A DNA stretch of 64,000 nucleotides from Curtobacterium poinsettiae (GCF_025677645.1 NZ_CP106879.1:2604001-2668000), one strand, 5' to 3'. Numbered from the stretch's first letter, positions 8,627 to 18,662 are shown. The notes: a model not told the origin generated them from the sequence alone. Made by a program: numbers and translations.

Positions 8627-8653
8627 CCGGCGCGCCCTCGCAGGGCGCGCCGG
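8627..8653 (-). terminator. Hairpin between nusA and ylxR
   Basis: A 12-bp GC stem (8627-8638 with 8642-8653) with a 3-base loop, 13 bases after the nusA stop. There is no T-run, and the ylxR ribosome binding site follows, so partial attenuation or mRNA processing is as likely as termination. Confidence 0.5.
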
Positions 8654-8666
8654 GAGCGAAATCGTC

Positions 8667-9662
8667 CTAGTCCTCGCCGTCCAGGATGGAGTCCGGCTGG
8701 ATGTCAATGCGGGCACCGGTGAGCTTCGCGGCCAGGCGGGCGTTCTGCCCCTCCTTGCCGATCGCGAGCGACAGCTGGTAGTCCGGCACGAGCGCGCGGA
8801 CGGCCTTCGTCGAGGCGTCGAGCACGAACGCACTCGTCACCTTCGCCGGCGACAGGGCGCTCGCGACGAACGACGCCAGGTCGGACGAGTAGTCGACGAT
8901 GTCGATCTTCTCGGCACCGAGCTCGTTCGTGACGGACCGGACACGTGCGCCGAGCTCGCCGATGCAGGCACCCTTCGCGTTCACGCCCGGCTCGTTCGCC
9001 TTGACGGCGATCTTCGTGCGGTGACCGGCCTCGCGGGCGAGCGAGGTGATCTCGACGACACCGGACGCGATCTCCGGGACCTCCAGCGCGAAGAGCTTCC
9101 GGACCAGGCCCGGGTGTGTGCGCGACACGGTGATCTGCGGGCCCTTGTTGCCCCGGGCGACGCTCGTCACGTACACGCGGATGCGGGAGCCGTGCGTGTA
9201 CGACTCCCCCGGCACCTGCTCTTCGGGCGGCAGGATCGCCTCGATCGTGCCGAGGTCGACGTGCACCATCTTCGGGTTCGGGCCCTGCTGGACCACGCCC
9301 GCGACGATGTCGCCTTCCTTGCCGCGGAACTCGCCGAGGATCTTGTCGTCGCCGATGTCGCGCAGACGCTGGTTGATGACCTGCTTCGCCGCGAAGGCCG
9401 CGATGCGTCCGAAGTCGCTCGGCTGGTCGACGGCTTCGCCGATGACGGTGCCCTCGTCGTCGAGCTCGGGGACGTAGACGCTGACCTCGCCCGACTTCCG
9501 GTCGAGCTCCACACGCGACTGCGCGTGGGCCGGCTCGCCGTTCTCGTCGGCGTGCTTCTGGTACGCGGTCAGGATGGCAGATTCGATGATCTGGACGAGC
9601 TCGTCGAACGGGATCTCCCGCTCGCGCTCCATGAGTCGCAGGACTGCGAGATCGATCTTCAC
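8667..9662 (-). CDS. nusA: Transcription termination/antitermination factor NusA
   Basis: NusA binds RNA polymerase and nascent RNA to modulate pausing, termination and antitermination. The 331-residue product has the N-terminal RNAP-binding domain ('[18 protein letters not shown]'), an S1 domain around 'GSRIRVYV', and two KH domains ending with '[19 protein letters not shown]'. It lacks the C-terminal acidic repeats of enterobacteria, as usual in actinobacteria. The GTG at 9662 is chosen because GGAGG lies just upstream and the family N-terminus begins here; a longer frame to 9878 adds unrelated sequence that crosses a terminator. Confidence 0.96.
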   Translation of the reverse strand: MKIDLAVLRLMEREREIPFDELVQIIESAILTAYQKHADENGEPAHAQSRVELDRKSGEVSVYVPELDDEGTVIGEAVDQPSDFGRIAAFAAKQVINQRLRDIGDDKILGEFRGKEGDIVAGVVQQGPNPKMVHVDLGTIEAILPPEEQVPGESYTHGSRIRVYVTSVARGNKGPQITVSRTHPGLVRKLFALEVPEIASGVVEITSLAREAGHRTKIAVKANEPGVNAKGACIGELGARVRSVTNELGAEKIDIVDYSSDLASFVASALSPAKVTSAFVLDASTKAVRALVPDYQLSLAIGKEGQNARLAAKLTGARIDIQPDSILDGED

Positions 9663-9746
9663 CGAGGTGCCTCCGTATTCAGATGAGTCGCTCCTGCGGG
9701 GTGGAACTGCGCAGAAGTCGGCCACAAGCCTACCCCAGAACCACGA

Positions 9747-9794
9747 GACGGACTGGAGGCCCGTGGCGGCGTCGCCACGGGCCTCCAGTCCGTC
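9747..9794 (-). terminator. Very strong terminator hairpin after proS
   Basis: A 21-bp uninterrupted stem (9747-9767 with 9774-9794) with a 6-base loop lies 12 bases beyond the proS stop. It contains the 9-mer GGAGGCCCG and its complement, a block seen in other spacers of this window. Confidence 0.85.
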
Positions 9795-9805
9795 AGGGGT
9801 CGCGT

Positions 9806-11557
9806 CTAGATCGCGCGGACCGCGTCGAGCAGGTCGGCCACCGGCACGTCGCGGCGGTCGCCGGTCGCGCGATCCCACAGCTCGACGACGCCCTCGGCGG
9901 CGCCGCGGCCGGCGACGACGACGATCGGCATGCCGAGCAGTTCGGCATCGCGGAGCTTCACGCCGGGCGAGACCTTCGGGCGGTCGTCGTACAGCACGTC
10001 GAACCGCTCGCCCTCGAGCTCGGCGACGACCGAGGCCGCCAGATCGTAGGCGACCTGGTCACGGCCCGTGGCGACGATGTGCACGTCGAACGGCGCGACG
10101 TTCTTCGGCCAGACCAGGCCCTTCTCGTCGTTGTGGGACTCGGCCAGGATCGCGAGGATGCGGGTCACGCCGATGCCGTACGAGCCCATCGTGACCGTCG
10201 CGAGCTTGCCGTTCTCGTCCTGCACCTTGAGACCGAGCGCCTCGGCGTACTTGCGACCGAGCTGGAAGACGTGCCCGATCTCCATGCCGCGCGCGGTCTC
10301 GAGCGGACCGGAGCCGTCCGGGGACGGGTCACCGGCCCGGACGTCGGAGACCTCGACGACACCGTCGGCCACGAAGTCACGGCCGGCGACGAGGCCGGAG
10401 ACGTGCACGCCGCGCTCGTTGGCGCCGGTGATCCAGCTCGTGCCGTCGACCACGCGCGGGTCGACGAAGTAGCGGAGGCCAGTGGCGCTGTCGGCACCGA
10501 GGACCTGCGGTCCGATGTAGCCCTTCACCAGGCCCCGGTGCTTCTTGAAGTCATCGTCGCCGGCGGCCTCGACCTCGGCCGGGGCGAAGGACACTTCTGC
10601 GCGCTTCAGGTCGACGTCGCGGTCGCCGGGCAGGCCGACGACCACGACCTCGCGTGTGCCGTCGAGGTGGGTGAGCGCGAGGACGACGTTCTTCAGCGTG
10701 TCGGCCGCGGTCCACGGGGCGCCCTCGCGGGGCGCGACCTGGTTCGCGTGGGCGACGAGCGTGTCGATCGTCGGGGTGTCCGACGCCGGCAGCAGCACGG
10801 GCTCGGGCTGGCCCTCGATCGGCAGCGACTCGGGGACGGGGGTGACGTACGCCTCGACGTTGGCCGCGTAGCCGCCTGCGCTGCGGACGAAGGTGTCCTC
10901 GCCGACGCCGATGGGGTGCAGGAACTCCTCGGACTTGGAGCCGCCCATCGCACCGGCGTCGGCCTTGACGATGACGTAGTCGAGGCCGAGGCGGGCGAAG
11001 ATCTTCTCGTACGCGTCGCGCATGACCTGGTAGCTGCGCTCGAGGCCCTCGTCGGTGAGGTCGAACGAGTACGCGTCCTTCATCGTGAACTCGCGGCCGC
11101 GCAGGAGGCCGGCGCGGGGGCGGGCCTCGTCGCGGTACTTGTCCTGGATCTGGAACAGCGTGACCGGCAGGTCCTTGTAGGACGAGTACAGGTCCTTCAC
11201 CAGGAGGGCGAACATCTCCTCGTGCGTGGGTGCGAGCAGGTAGTCGGAGCCCTTGCGGTCCTGCAGGCGGAACATGCCGTCGCCGTACTCGGTCCAGCGG
11301 TTCGTCGCCTCGTACGGTTCGCGCGGCAGCAGCGCCGGGAGCAGGACCTCCTGCGCACCGGCAGCGATCATCTCGTCGCGGATGATCGCCTCGATCTTGG
11401 CGCGCACCCGGAGTCCGAGCGGCAGCCAGGCGAAGATCCCCGGGGACTGGCGCCGGACGTAGCCGGCGCGGACGAGCAGCTTGTGGCTCGTCACCTCGGC
11501 GTCGGAGGGGTCGTCGCGGAGCGTACGGAGGAACAGATGCGAAAGCCGTGTGACCAC
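9806..11557 (-). CDS. proS: Prolyl-tRNA synthetase
   Basis: Charges tRNA-Pro with proline. At 583 residues it is the bacterial-type class II enzyme: motif 1 '[20 protein letters not shown]', motif 2 '[23 protein letters not shown]', an editing (INS) domain between motifs 2 and 3, and the C-terminal anticodon-binding domain starting near 'FDVHIVATG'. The GTG at 11557 lies 6 bases from a TAGGCT -10 box, predicting a leaderless message. It stands alone between two strong terminators. Confidence 0.96.
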   Translation of the reverse strand: MVTRLSHLFLRTLRDDPSDAEVTSHKLLVRAGYVRRQSPGIFAWLPLGLRVRAKIEAIIRDEMIAAGAQEVLLPALLPREPYEATNRWTEYGDGMFRLQDRKGSDYLLAPTHEEMFALLVKDLYSSYKDLPVTLFQIQDKYRDEARPRAGLLRGREFTMKDAYSFDLTDEGLERSYQVMRDAYEKIFARLGLDYVIVKADAGAMGGSKSEEFLHPIGVGEDTFVRSAGGYAANVEAYVTPVPESLPIEGQPEPVLLPASDTPTIDTLVAHANQVAPREGAPWTAADTLKNVVLALTHLDGTREVVVVGLPGDRDVDLKRAEVSFAPAEVEAAGDDDFKKHRGLVKGYIGPQVLGADSATGLRYFVDPRVVDGTSWITGANERGVHVSGLVAGRDFVADGVVEVSDVRAGDPSPDGSGPLETARGMEIGHVFQLGRKYAEALGLKVQDENGKLATVTMGSYGIGVTRILAILAESHNDEKGLVWPKNVAPFDVHIVATGRDQVAYDLAASVVAELEGERFDVLYDDRPKVSPGVKLRDAELLGMPIVVVAGRGAAEGVVELWDRATGDRRDVPVADLLDAVRAI

Positions 11558-11563
11558 GGGGCA

Positions 11564-11569
11564 AGCCTA
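11564..11569 (-). promoter_or_regulatory. Leaderless -10 box TAGGCT for proS
   Basis: TAGGCT followed by 6 bases and GTG, the same spacing as at mutY and ispG. No clear -35 is seen. Confidence 0.65.
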
Positions 11570-11648
11570 GTGGCGGCGGACCGACCGCGCGGGCTCCCTG
11601 CGGGGTCCCCCGCCCCGCGCCCCGCGCCGGGCTCGAGCGACGCGGGCG

Positions 11649-11758
11649 GCACGGTGCGAGGCTCACTCGCTCGTGCGGACCAGCTGCTCCGTGCGCGGCC
11701 GCAGGCTCCAGGGAGCGATCAACCCGGCACGGAAGCGCGGAGTCCGCACCGTGCGGTA
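11649..11758. repeat. Imperfect long inverted repeat upstream of proS
   Basis: The 282-base proS/ispG spacer holds paired arms: GCACGGTGCG at 11649-11658 with its complement at 11745-11754, and GTGCGGAC at 11673-11680 with GTCCGCAC at 11742-11749. The complement CGCACCGTGC also occurs at 61478 and 61511. It may be a degenerate REP-like element. No gene is visible here. Confidence 0.4.
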
Positions 11759-11781
11759 CCAGCGCCGGCACCCCACCACGA

Positions 11782-11825
11782 CGGACCGGAGGCCCGGTGC
11801 CAGCTGGCACCGGGCCTCCGGTCCG
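11782..11825 (-). terminator. Perfect 44-base palindrome after ispG
   Basis: Bases 11782-11803 are the exact reverse complement of 11804-11825. It starts 15 bases beyond the ispG stop and should fold into a stem of about 20 bp. It shares GGACNGGAGGCCCG with the proS terminator. Confidence 0.85.
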
Positions 11826-11839
11826 GAGGGTGGTCGCGC

Positions 11840-12994
11840 CTACGGCGCCATGATCACCTGGGGCGTACCGGTGGCGGCGGCCGGCCCCATCTCGTCCGCG
11901 ATGCGGTTCGCCTCGTTGATCAGGGTCTGCACGATCTCGGCCTCTGGCACGGTCTTGACGACCTGGCCCTTGACGAAGATCTGCCCCTTGCCGTTGCCCG
12001 AGGCCACGCCCAGGTCAGCCTCGCGCGCCTCACCGGGTCCGTTCACGACGCAGCCCATCACGGCGACACGGAGCGGGACGGTCATGCCCTCGAGCCCCTT
12101 CGTGACGTCGTTCGCGAGCTGGTAGACATCGACCTGCGCGCGACCGCAGCTCGGGCAGGAGACGATCTCGAGCTTCCGCTCGCGCAGGTTGAGCGACTGG
12201 AGGATCTGCAGGCCGACCTTGACCTCCTGCGCTGGCGGGGCGGAGAGCGACACGCGGATGGTGTCACCGATGCCCTCGGCCAGCAGGATGCCGAACGCGG
12301 TGGCGCTCTTGATCGTGCCCTGGAACTCCGGGCCGGCCTCGGTCACGCCGAGGTGCAGCGGCCAGTCGCCGGCGGCGGCGAGCTGCCGGTAGGCCTTGAC
12401 CATCACGATCGGGTCGTTGTGCTTGACCGAGATCTTGAAGTCGTGGAAGTCGTGCTCCTCGAACAGGGAGGCTTCCCACACCGCGGACTCGACGAGCGCC
12501 TCGGGGGTGGCCTTGCCGTACTTCTGCAGCAGGCTCGGCTCGAGCGATCCCGCGTTCACGCCGATCCGGAGGGAGACGCCGGCGTCCTTGGCGGCCTTGG
12601 CGATCGCGCCGACCTGGTCGTCGAACTTGCGGATGTTGCCCGGGTTGACCCGGACGGCAGCACAGCCGGCGTCGATCGCCTGGAAGACGTACTTCGGCTG
12701 GAAGTGGATGTCGGCGATCACGGGGATCTGCGACTTCTTCGCGATGATCGCCAGCGCGTCGGCATCGTCCTGCGTGGGCACGGCGACCCGGACGATGTCG
12801 CAGCCCGACGCCGTGAGTTCGGCGATCTGCTGCAGCGTCGCGTTGATGTTGGTGGTCTGCGTCGTGGTCATCGACTGCACGGACACCGGGGCGTCGCCAC
12901 CCACGAGCACCTTGCCGACCCGGATCTGCCGCGACTTGCGACGCGGAGCGAGGGTTTCGGGGGACTTGGGCATACCGAGGTTGACTGCGGGCAC
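11840..12994 (-). CDS. ispG: 4-hydroxy-3-methylbut-2-enyl diphosphate synthase IspG
   Basis: IspG (GcpE) catalyses the penultimate step of the MEP isoprenoid pathway with a [4Fe-4S] cluster. The TIM-barrel half shows '[13 protein letters not shown]' and '[18 protein letters not shown]'; the C-terminal half has the cluster cysteines in '[10 protein letters not shown]' and '[10 protein letters not shown]'. Length (384) fits the family. The GTG at 12994 lies 6 bases after TAGAGT; an ATG at 12973 is a possible alternative. dxr, from the same pathway, lies 3.6 kb away. Confidence 0.96.
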   Translation of the reverse strand: MPAVNLGMPKSPETLAPRRKSRQIRVGKVLVGGDAPVSVQSMTTTQTTNINATLQQIAELTASGCDIVRVAVPTQDDADALAIIAKKSQIPVIADIHFQPKYVFQAIDAGCAAVRVNPGNIRKFDDQVGAIAKAAKDAGVSLRIGVNAGSLEPSLLQKYGKATPEALVESAVWEASLFEEHDFHDFKISVKHNDPIVMVKAYRQLAAAGDWPLHLGVTEAGPEFQGTIKSATAFGILLAEGIGDTIRVSLSAPPAQEVKVGLQILQSLNLRERKLEIVSCPSCGRAQVDVYQLANDVTKGLEGMTVPLRVAVMGCVVNGPGEAREADLGVASGNGKGQIFVKGQVVKTVPEAEIVQTLINEANRIADEMGPAAATGTPQVIMAP

Positions 12995-13000
12995 GTGAGC

Positions 13001-13006
13001 ACTCTA
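13001..13006 (-). promoter_or_regulatory. Leaderless -10 box TAGAGT for ispG
   Basis: TAGAGT, then 6 bases, then the GTG at 12994. This spacing favours the GTG over the downstream ATG as the start. Confidence 0.6.
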
Positions 13007-13050
13007 CGCGCTCGATCTGACCGTGCTGGGTCCGGTCCCCGTGCGTCTGT

Positions 13051-13611
13051 TCAGAGCTCCCTGACCGAGTCGACGACCGTGATGAGCGGGGCGTAGAGCC
13101 GCATCACCGCGAGCGCACGGTCGTGGTCCGCGTCGGTCCCGCCGGCGCAGGCGTCGGCCACGACGGTCACCGTCGCACCGGCGTCGGCCGCCGCCAGCGC
13201 GGTCGACAACACGCAGCAGTCGGTCGACACCCCCGTGAGCACCAGGTGCGGGTGGTCGCCGACGACCGCCTGGAGGCTCGTCCCCCACTTGCCGAAGGTC
13301 GGTTCCGTCACGACGGGGTCGTTCCGGTCCGCGGCAGCTGACGCGAAGGGCTCGGTGAGCGCGTAGAGGGGGTCGGCGTCCGGGACCAGTGCGAAGGGCC
13401 AGTCGCGGTAGTACGGCACCCACGCCCCCTCGGGCTGCGCCGGCGCCACGAAGCGGGTGAAGACCGTGCGGCCCGTGAACCGCGGCAGGAGCCGCTCGAT
13501 GCCGGCGCCGGCATGGTCGTACCGCGGGGCGGCCCACGGGTTCTCGCCCGTGAAGACCTGCTGCATGTCGATGACGACGAGCCAGGCGTCGTCGGGGATC
13601 TCCGCGCTCAT
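13051..13611 (-). CDS. Isochorismatase-like cysteine hydrolase
   Basis: A 186-residue member of the isochorismatase-like hydrolases, which cleave amides, ureides or vinyl ethers through an Asp-Lys-Cys triad. The Asp is in 'LVVIDMQQVFTG', the Lys in 'TEPTFGKWGTS' and the Cys in 'GVSTDCCVLSTALAA', followed by family motif 'ADAGATVTVV'. The substrate cannot be read from sequence. The ATG at 13611 overlaps the permease stop by ATGA, so the two are translationally coupled, suggesting it acts on whatever the NCS1 permease imports. Confidence 0.88.
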   Translation of the reverse strand: MSAEIPDDAWLVVIDMQQVFTGENPWAAPRYDHAGAGIERLLPRFTGRTVFTRFVAPAQPEGAWVPYYRDWPFALVPDADPLYALTEPFASAAADRNDPVVTEPTFGKWGTSLQAVVGDHPHLVLTGVSTDCCVLSTALAAADAGATVTVVADACAGGTDADHDRALAVMRLYAPLITVVDSVREL

Positions 13612-15086
13612 CGCAGGTCGTCCGGCGTGCCGAGCGCTTCCTGGTGGCGGATCGACCCGCGCGCGAACAGCAGCGTGCCGAGGAACCCGACGAGCAGGGC
13701 GACGAGGACGCCGAGGTTCGCGTAGGCCCACGGCCCCTTGCGTCCGCCGAGGCCGAACGGCTCGAGCAGGTAGCCCTGCCAGTTGAGCCAGGACGGCACG
13801 CCGAGGGTGTTCGTGACCAGACCCCAGCCGAGCGCGGTGCCGAGCACGACGAGCACGATCGGCAGCCACCGGACGTCGCCGTAGCGTCCGTGACGGTCGT
13901 CGAGTTCGGCCTCCGCGTACGCGCGGCGTCGCAGGACGACGTCAGCGACGAAGATGCCGGCCCAGGCGGCGATCGGCACGCCGAGGGTGATGAGGAAGGC
14001 CTGGAACGGCGCGACGAAACTCGAGGCGAAGAACGCGATGTACACGGCGCCGGCGACCATGAACAGGCCGTCGACCCCGGCGGCGACCGGACGCGGGATC
14101 TTCACGCCGACGCTCAGGAGCGCCAGTCCGGACGAGTAGATGTCGAGCACCGCGCCGCCGACGAGCCCCAGGATCGCGACGATCGCGAACGGGATCAGGA
14201 ACCACACCGGCAGGATCGTCGTCAGGGCGCCGATCGGGTCGTTCGCGATCGCTGCCTGCAGGTCCGGCGACGACCCGGCGAGCATGACACCGATCACCAC
14301 GAGGATCGCCGGCGCGAGGGCGCCGCTGAACGTGGTCCACCCGACGACGCCACGGGTCGAGGCCGAACGGGGCAGGTACCGGGAGTAGTCAGCCGCGGCG
14401 TTCACCCAACCGAGTCCGAAGCCGGTCATCACCAGGACGAGGGCCCCGGTCACGCTCTGGGCGCTGCCCGACGGCAGAGCACCCAACGTCGCGAAGTCGA
14501 TCGTCGGCGCAGCGAGCACGATGTAGACGACGGTGAGCACGGCCGTGACGACGGTGATGACGGCCTGCAGACGCATGATGACGTCGAACCCGGCGATCCC
14601 GGCGCCGACGATGAGGGCCGCGACCACGACGAGGGCGACGACCTTCGTCAGCACGCCGCCGTCCCACCCGAGTTCGGTGAACACCGTCGAGGTGGCGAGC
14701 ACGGCCGCCGCGGCGAGCGAGGTCTCCCACCCGACGGTCAGCACCCAGCTGAGGAACGAGGGCAGTCGGTTCCCGCGGACCCCGAAGGCCGCGCGGCTGA
14801 GGACCATCGTCGGCGCCGACCCGCGCTTGCCGGCGATCGCGACGATGCCGCACAGCAGGAACGAGAAGGCGACCCCGACGACCGAGACGATCGTCGCCTG
14901 GGCCAGCGAGATCCCGAAATCGAGGACGAACGACCCGTAGGCGAGGCCGAGGACGGAGATGTTCGCCGCGAACCACGGCCAGAACAGTCCCCGTGGGGTG
15001 CCCTTCCGATCGGACTCGGCGATGACGTCGAGGCCCTGGCGCTCGACGGTGCGAACCTCGGGAGGGTTCGGGGCGGCTGTGGTCAT
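13608..15086 (-). CDS. NCS1-family nucleobase/cation permease
   Basis: A 492-residue, about twelve-helix transporter of the NCS1 family (cytosine, purine, hydantoin or related heterocycle uptake with a cation). The N-terminal 'RKGTPRGLFWPWFAANISVL' segment and 'GFGLGWVNAAADYSRYLPR' are characteristic of the family. It is followed by a coupled cysteine hydrolase, so the imported compound may be an amide- or ring-derived nitrogen source; this is inference. The ATG at 15086 follows a TACGAT -10 box by 6 bases. Confidence 0.88.
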   Translation of the reverse strand: MTTAAPNPPEVRTVERQGLDVIAESDRKGTPRGLFWPWFAANISVLGLAYGSFVLDFGISLAQATIVSVVGVAFSFLLCGIVAIAGKRGSAPTMVLSRAAFGVRGNRLPSFLSWVLTVGWETSLAAAAVLATSTVFTELGWDGGVLTKVVALVVVAALIVGAGIAGFDVIMRLQAVITVVTAVLTVVYIVLAAPTIDFATLGALPSGSAQSVTGALVLVMTGFGLGWVNAAADYSRYLPRSASTRGVVGWTTFSGALAPAILVVIGVMLAGSSPDLQAAIANDPIGALTTILPVWFLIPFAIVAILGLVGGAVLDIYSSGLALLSVGVKIPRPVAAGVDGLFMVAGAVYIAFFASSFVAPFQAFLITLGVPIAAWAGIFVADVVLRRRAYAEAELDDRHGRYGDVRWLPIVLVVLGTALGWGLVTNTLGVPSWLNWQGYLLEPFGLGGRKGPWAYANLGVLVALLVGFLGTLLFARGSIRHQEALGTPDDLR

Positions 15087-15092
15087 CCGCTG

Positions 15093-15098
15093 ATCGTA
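15093..15098 (-). promoter_or_regulatory. Leaderless -10 box TACGAT for the permease operon
   Basis: TACGAT, 6 bases, ATG at 15086. Transcription should begin at the start codon. Confidence 0.6.
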
Positions 15099-15110
15099 AC
15101 GCCGGAGCGA

Positions 15111-16445
15111 CTACCCGAACAGGTTCACCGGCCGCACGATGTCGGCGTAGATGAGCAGCGCGCTCATGCCCGCCAACAGCACCACGACGACCATCGTCAG
15201 CGGCATCGTCTTCGCCAGGTCGATGGGCCCCGGATCCGCCTTGCCGACGAGCTTGAACGACCGCCGCTTGATCGCTTCCCAGAGCGCACCCGCGATGTGT
15301 CCGCCGTCGAGCGGCAGCAGCGGGACCATGTTCAGCACGAACAGGCCGATGTTGAGCGAGGCCAGCAGCCCGAGGATCGTGTACGCCTTGTCGACCACGG
15401 GGACACCGCTCATCGACGAGACCTCGCCGATCGCACGGCCCACGCCCACCACCGACACGGGGCTGTCCTGCGACCGCTCCTGGGCACCGAACGCGGCGTT
15501 CCACACCGCGACCAGGCGCTGCGGCAGGTCGATGATCAGGTGCGCCGACGCCGCGATCTGGGCGCCGGTCGCGGGCAGCACCTCGGCTGGGGACTGCCGC
15601 ACCAGGGACTGCCCGATGCTGACACCGACCACGCCGACGCGCTGGGTCTTCGTGGTGCCGTCGTCGTTCTTGACGAGCTTGCCCTCGGCGTCGTAGACGT
15701 CGCGGGTGGCGGTCGTCGGGGTGATCTCGAGGGTCTTGCGGGCGCCGTCGCGCTCGACGACCACGGTGACCTGCTCACCGGCGGACTCCTGGAAGACCTC
15801 GGAGACACGGGTGATCGTGGGGTCCTGCTCACCGTTCACCGAGAGCACCACGTCGCCGGACTCGATGCCCGCCTGCTTCGCCGGGGACACCGCGTCGCCC
15901 GGCGAGCACTCGGTCGTCTGGCTGTTCGGCAGCACGCACCCGACGCTCGACGTGAAGGTCGTCGTCGGCGCCCCGAACCCGCACAGCAGCACACCGAAGA
16001 GCACGATGCCGATCACCAGGTTCATGGCCGGACCCGCGACCATCACGATGATCCGCTTCCACGGCGTCAGGCGGTAGAAGGCACGGGAGTCGTCGCCACC
16101 GGAGTCCGCGATCTGCTCGGCGCTGGCCTGGCGGGCGTCCTGCACGAACGCGCCGTACATGCCGGTGTTCGTGATCGCGTCGGCCCGGCCCGACGCCCGC
16201 GGCTTGAGCATGCCGACCATCGAGATGTACCCACCGAGCAGGATCGGACGGATCCCGTACTCGGTCTCACCCCGCTTGAACGACCACATCGCCTTGCCGA
16301 AGCCCAGCGAGTACTGCGTCACTTTGACGTTGAAGAGCTTCGCGAAGGACAGGTGCCCCAGCTCGTGGAGTCCGATCGAGACCAGCAGGCCGATGATGAA
16401 GACGACCACGCCGAGGACGAAGAGCAGGACGGATTCGACGGTCAC
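15111..16445 (-). CDS. M50 site-2 membrane metalloprotease (RseP/Rip1 type)
   Basis: An intramembrane zinc protease that would cleave anti-sigma factors or other membrane proteins. HELGH lies at residues 27-31 in the first helix, a PDZ domain sits in the middle ('ESGDVVLSVNGEQDP'), and the second zinc motif 'PLLPLDGGH' in a C-terminal helix. The GTG at 16445 is preferred over the ATG at 16472 because TACTCT lies exactly 6 bases before it and homologues begin a few residues before the first helix; the upstream extension has no ribosome binding site. Length 444 residues is normal. It follows dxr by about 120 bases. Confidence 0.93.
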   Translation of the reverse strand: MTVESVLLFVLGVVVFIIGLLVSIGLHELGHLSFAKLFNVKVTQYSLGFGKAMWSFKRGETEYGIRPILLGGYISMVGMLKPRASGRADAITNTGMYGAFVQDARQASAEQIADSGGDDSRAFYRLTPWKRIIVMVAGPAMNLVIGIVLFGVLLCGFGAPTTTFTSSVGCVLPNSQTTECSPGDAVSPAKQAGIESGDVVLSVNGEQDPTITRVSEVFQESAGEQVTVVVERDGARKTLEITPTTATRDVYDAEGKLVKNDDGTTKTQRVGVVGVSIGQSLVRQSPAEVLPATGAQIAASAHLIIDLPQRLVAVWNAAFGAQERSQDSPVSVVGVGRAIGEVSSMSGVPVVDKAYTILGLLASLNIGLFVLNMVPLLPLDGGHIAGALWEAIKRRSFKLVGKADPGPIDLAKTMPLTMVVVVLLAGMSALLIYADIVRPVNLFG

Positions 16446-16451
16446 CGGGAA

Positions 16452-16457
16452 AGAGTA
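16452..16457 (-). promoter_or_regulatory. Leaderless -10 box TACTCT for the M50 protease
   Basis: TACTCT, 6 bases, GTG at 16445. This decides the start in favour of a product nine residues shorter than the longest frame. Confidence 0.6.
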
Positions 16458-16507
16458 CGGGACTGATTCCATGACGGAGCCGAGCGCCGTCTGAGAGGTG
16501 ATCCGGG

Positions 16508-16559
16508 CCTCCCGTCCATCGCCGTCCGCGGTCTGCCGCCGCTGCGTCGACCGGGAGGC
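16508..16559 (-). terminator. Weak inverted repeat downstream of dxr
   Basis: GCCTCCCG (16508-16515) pairs with CGGGAGGC (16552-16559) around a 36-base loop, just past the dxr stop. It carries the CGGGCCTCC block common to other terminators here. Termination strength is uncertain. Confidence 0.4.
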
Positions 16560-16569
16560 GCGACTCGCG

Positions 16570-17682
16570 TCAGCGGGTCAGCGCGCGGTCCGCAGCGGTG
16601 CGCGCCCACTGCTCCGCGGCGAGCACGCCGTCGAGTGACGACTCACCCGCGGTGTGCTCCTCGACGACGCGCTCGACCGTGTCGACGATGTCGAGGAAAC
16701 CGATCGCGCCGGCGTGGAACGCGGCGACGGCCTGCTCGTTCGCGGCGTTGAACACGGCCGGGAACGTCCCGCCCAGCTCGCCGACGCGCTTCGCGAGGGC
16801 GACGGCGCCGAAGGCGTCCCCGTCGAGCGGCTCGAACGTCCACGTGCTCGCGGTCGTCCAGTCGAGCGGCACACCGACGCCGCGCACCCGGTCCGGCCAG
16901 GCCAGGCCGAGCGCGATCGGCAGACGCATGTTCGGCGGCGACGCCTGGGCGATGGTGGAGCCGTCGACGAACTCGACCATCGAGTGCACGATCGACTGCG
17001 CGTGCACGGTGACGTCGATGCGGTCGTACGGCACGTCGAAGAGCAGGTGTGCCTCGATGACCTCGAGCCCCTTGTTGACCAGCGTCGCGGAGTTCGTCGT
17101 GACGACGAGACCCATGTCCCAGGTCGGGTGCGCCAGGGCCTGGGCGGGGGTGACGTCGCGGAGCTGCTCGCGGGTGCGCCCACGGAACGGACCGCCGCTC
17201 GCCGTGAGGACGAGCCGCTGCACCTCGGCGTCGGAGCCGGAGCGCAGCGCCTGCGCGATGGCGGAGTGCTCGCTGTCCACGGGCACGATCTGCCCGGGCG
17301 CTGCGGCCTGCTGCACGAGGGAGCCGCCGACGATCAGGCTCTCCTTGTTCGCCAGGGCGAGCGTGGCACCGCTCTCGAGCGCCGCAAGCGTCGGGCCGAG
17401 GCCGACCGAGCCGGTGATGCCGTTCAGGACGACGTCGGCCTCGACGCTCCGGACGAGCTGCTCCGAGTCGGCCGCGCCGAACGCCGTGTCGCGGACCCCG
17501 AACCGGGCGGCTTGCTCGGCGACGAGTTCGCGGTTGCTGCCGGCGGTGAGCCCGACGACCTCGAACCGGTCGGGGTTGCGAGCGACGACGTCGAGCGCCT
17601 GGGTGCCGATCGAGCCGGTGCTGCCGAGGACGACGATCCGCCGACGATCCGGACCGGTGCTGCCGAGGCGGCCGTCCGTCAC
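16570..17682 (-). CDS. dxr: 1-deoxy-D-xylulose 5-phosphate reductoisomerase
   Basis: Dxr makes 2-C-methyl-D-erythritol 4-phosphate, the committed MEP-pathway step, using NADPH and a divalent metal. Visible motifs are the Rossmann '[16 protein letters not shown]', the metal/substrate segment '[12 protein letters not shown]', '[11 protein letters not shown]' and 'HPTWDMG'. The 370-residue length is typical. The GTG at 17682 lies 2 bases after the FKBP stop, so translation is probably coupled; a longer frame to 17895 reads into the FKBP gene and has no family similarity. Confidence 0.96.
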   Translation of the reverse strand: MTDGRLGSTGPDRRRIVVLGSTGSIGTQALDVVARNPDRFEVVGLTAGSNRELVAEQAARFGVRDTAFGAADSEQLVRSVEADVVLNGITGSVGLGPTLAALESGATLALANKESLIVGGSLVQQAAAPGQIVPVDSEHSAIAQALRSGSDAEVQRLVLTASGGPFRGRTREQLRDVTPAQALAHPTWDMGLVVTTNSATLVNKGLEVIEAHLLFDVPYDRIDVTVHAQSIVHSMVEFVDGSTIAQASPPNMRLPIALGLAWPDRVRGVGVPLDWTTASTWTFEPLDGDAFGAVALAKRVGELGGTFPAVFNAANEQAVAAFHAGAIGFLDIVDTVERVVEEHTAGESSLDGVLAAEQWARTAADRALTR

Positions 17683-17684
17683 GG

Positions 17685-18656
17685 TCAGCCCTTGGCGAGG
17701 ATGTCGACCACGAAGACGAGCGTGGCGTTCTTCGGGATGCCCGAGCCCTCCTGCGGGTTCGCACCGTAGGCGTCCTCCGGCGTGGCGACGATCAGGACCT
17801 GTGAGCCGACCTTCTGCCCGACGAGCCCGGTGACGAAGCCCTTGATGAGCGCGCTCTCCGACACGGTGAAGGTGGTGGGGACACCCTTCGACCACGAGGA
17901 GTCGAACTCCTTGCCGGTGTCGTACACGACGCCCTTGTACTGCACGAGGGCGGTGTCGCCGTCGGCGATCTCGGTGCCGTCGCCCTGCTTGAGCACCTCG
18001 ACCGTGGTCTTCGTGGGCGCCTTCACACCGTCGGGGACCGTGATCTCCGGCTCGCCCGAGGCCTTGTCCTTGACCGTGGGCAGGCCCGGGTCCTGGTCCT
18101 GCGGGGTGCCGGTCGCCTTGGTCGGGGTCTGTGCGACGACGTCGGCGACCACAACGATCTCGCCGCCGGTGTTGAAGCCGAGTGCGGAGGACTGTCCGAC
18201 CGCGGCGACCCGGTCGCCCACCTTCGAGCAGGCGAGGAGCGCGCCGAAGCCCGATCCGCCGACGGAGAGCACCTGCGGGTTGCCCTCGTCGAAGCCGACG
18301 GTGCCGAGCTTCTTGGCGTCCGATGCCTCGTACACGCTGTAGGAGACCTGCGCGTAGTCGCCCTCGTCGAGCGCCGCGCCCTTGCCCTTCACGAGGCGGG
18401 TGGCCTGCGGCGTCTTCGCGGACAGGCCGGACGAGAACTTCACGGTCGGGGCCTTCGGTCCACCGAACGACCCGGTCGCCTTGATGGCATCGGACGACTT
18501 GCCCGGGTCCGGGCAGGAGGTGATCGCCGAGGCCGTGGCGCTGGCCGAGGGGGTCGGCGAGGCCGAGGACCCGTTCGAACCGGAGCCGGAGCAGGCGGCG
18601 AGTCCCAGCACGACGGCGGGGACGATGGCGATCGGGAGCAGGCGGAGACGCTTCAC
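17685..18656 (-). CDS. FKBP-type peptidyl-prolyl isomerase lipoprotein
   Basis: A 323-residue exported lipoprotein with signal peptide and lipobox ('LGLAAC', Cys near residue 22), a Gly/Ser linker, then two FKBP-like halves. The C-terminal half (about 225-323) is a full FKBP domain ('[17 protein letters not shown]', '[14 protein letters not shown]', '[10 protein letters not shown]'). The first half (about 70-185) keeps the fold pattern but is divergent. It probably helps extracytoplasmic protein folding. The GTG start lies 6 bases past the OsmC stop and dxr follows within 2 bases, making an osmC-FKBP-dxr unit. Confidence 0.92.
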   Translation of the reverse strand: MKRLRLLPIAIVPAVVLGLAACSGSGSNGSSASPTPSASATASAITSCPDPGKSSDAIKATGSFGGPKAPTVKFSSGLSAKTPQATRLVKGKGAALDEGDYAQVSYSVYEASDAKKLGTVGFDEGNPQVLSVGGSGFGALLACSKVGDRVAAVGQSSALGFNTGGEIVVVADVVAQTPTKATGTPQDQDPGLPTVKDKASGEPEITVPDGVKAPTKTTVEVLKQGDGTEIADGDTALVQYKGVVYDTGKEFDSSWSKGVPTTFTVSESALIKGFVTGLVGQKVGSQVLIVATPEDAYGANPQEGSGIPKNATLVFVVDILAKG

Positions 18657-18662
18657 GAGGAC

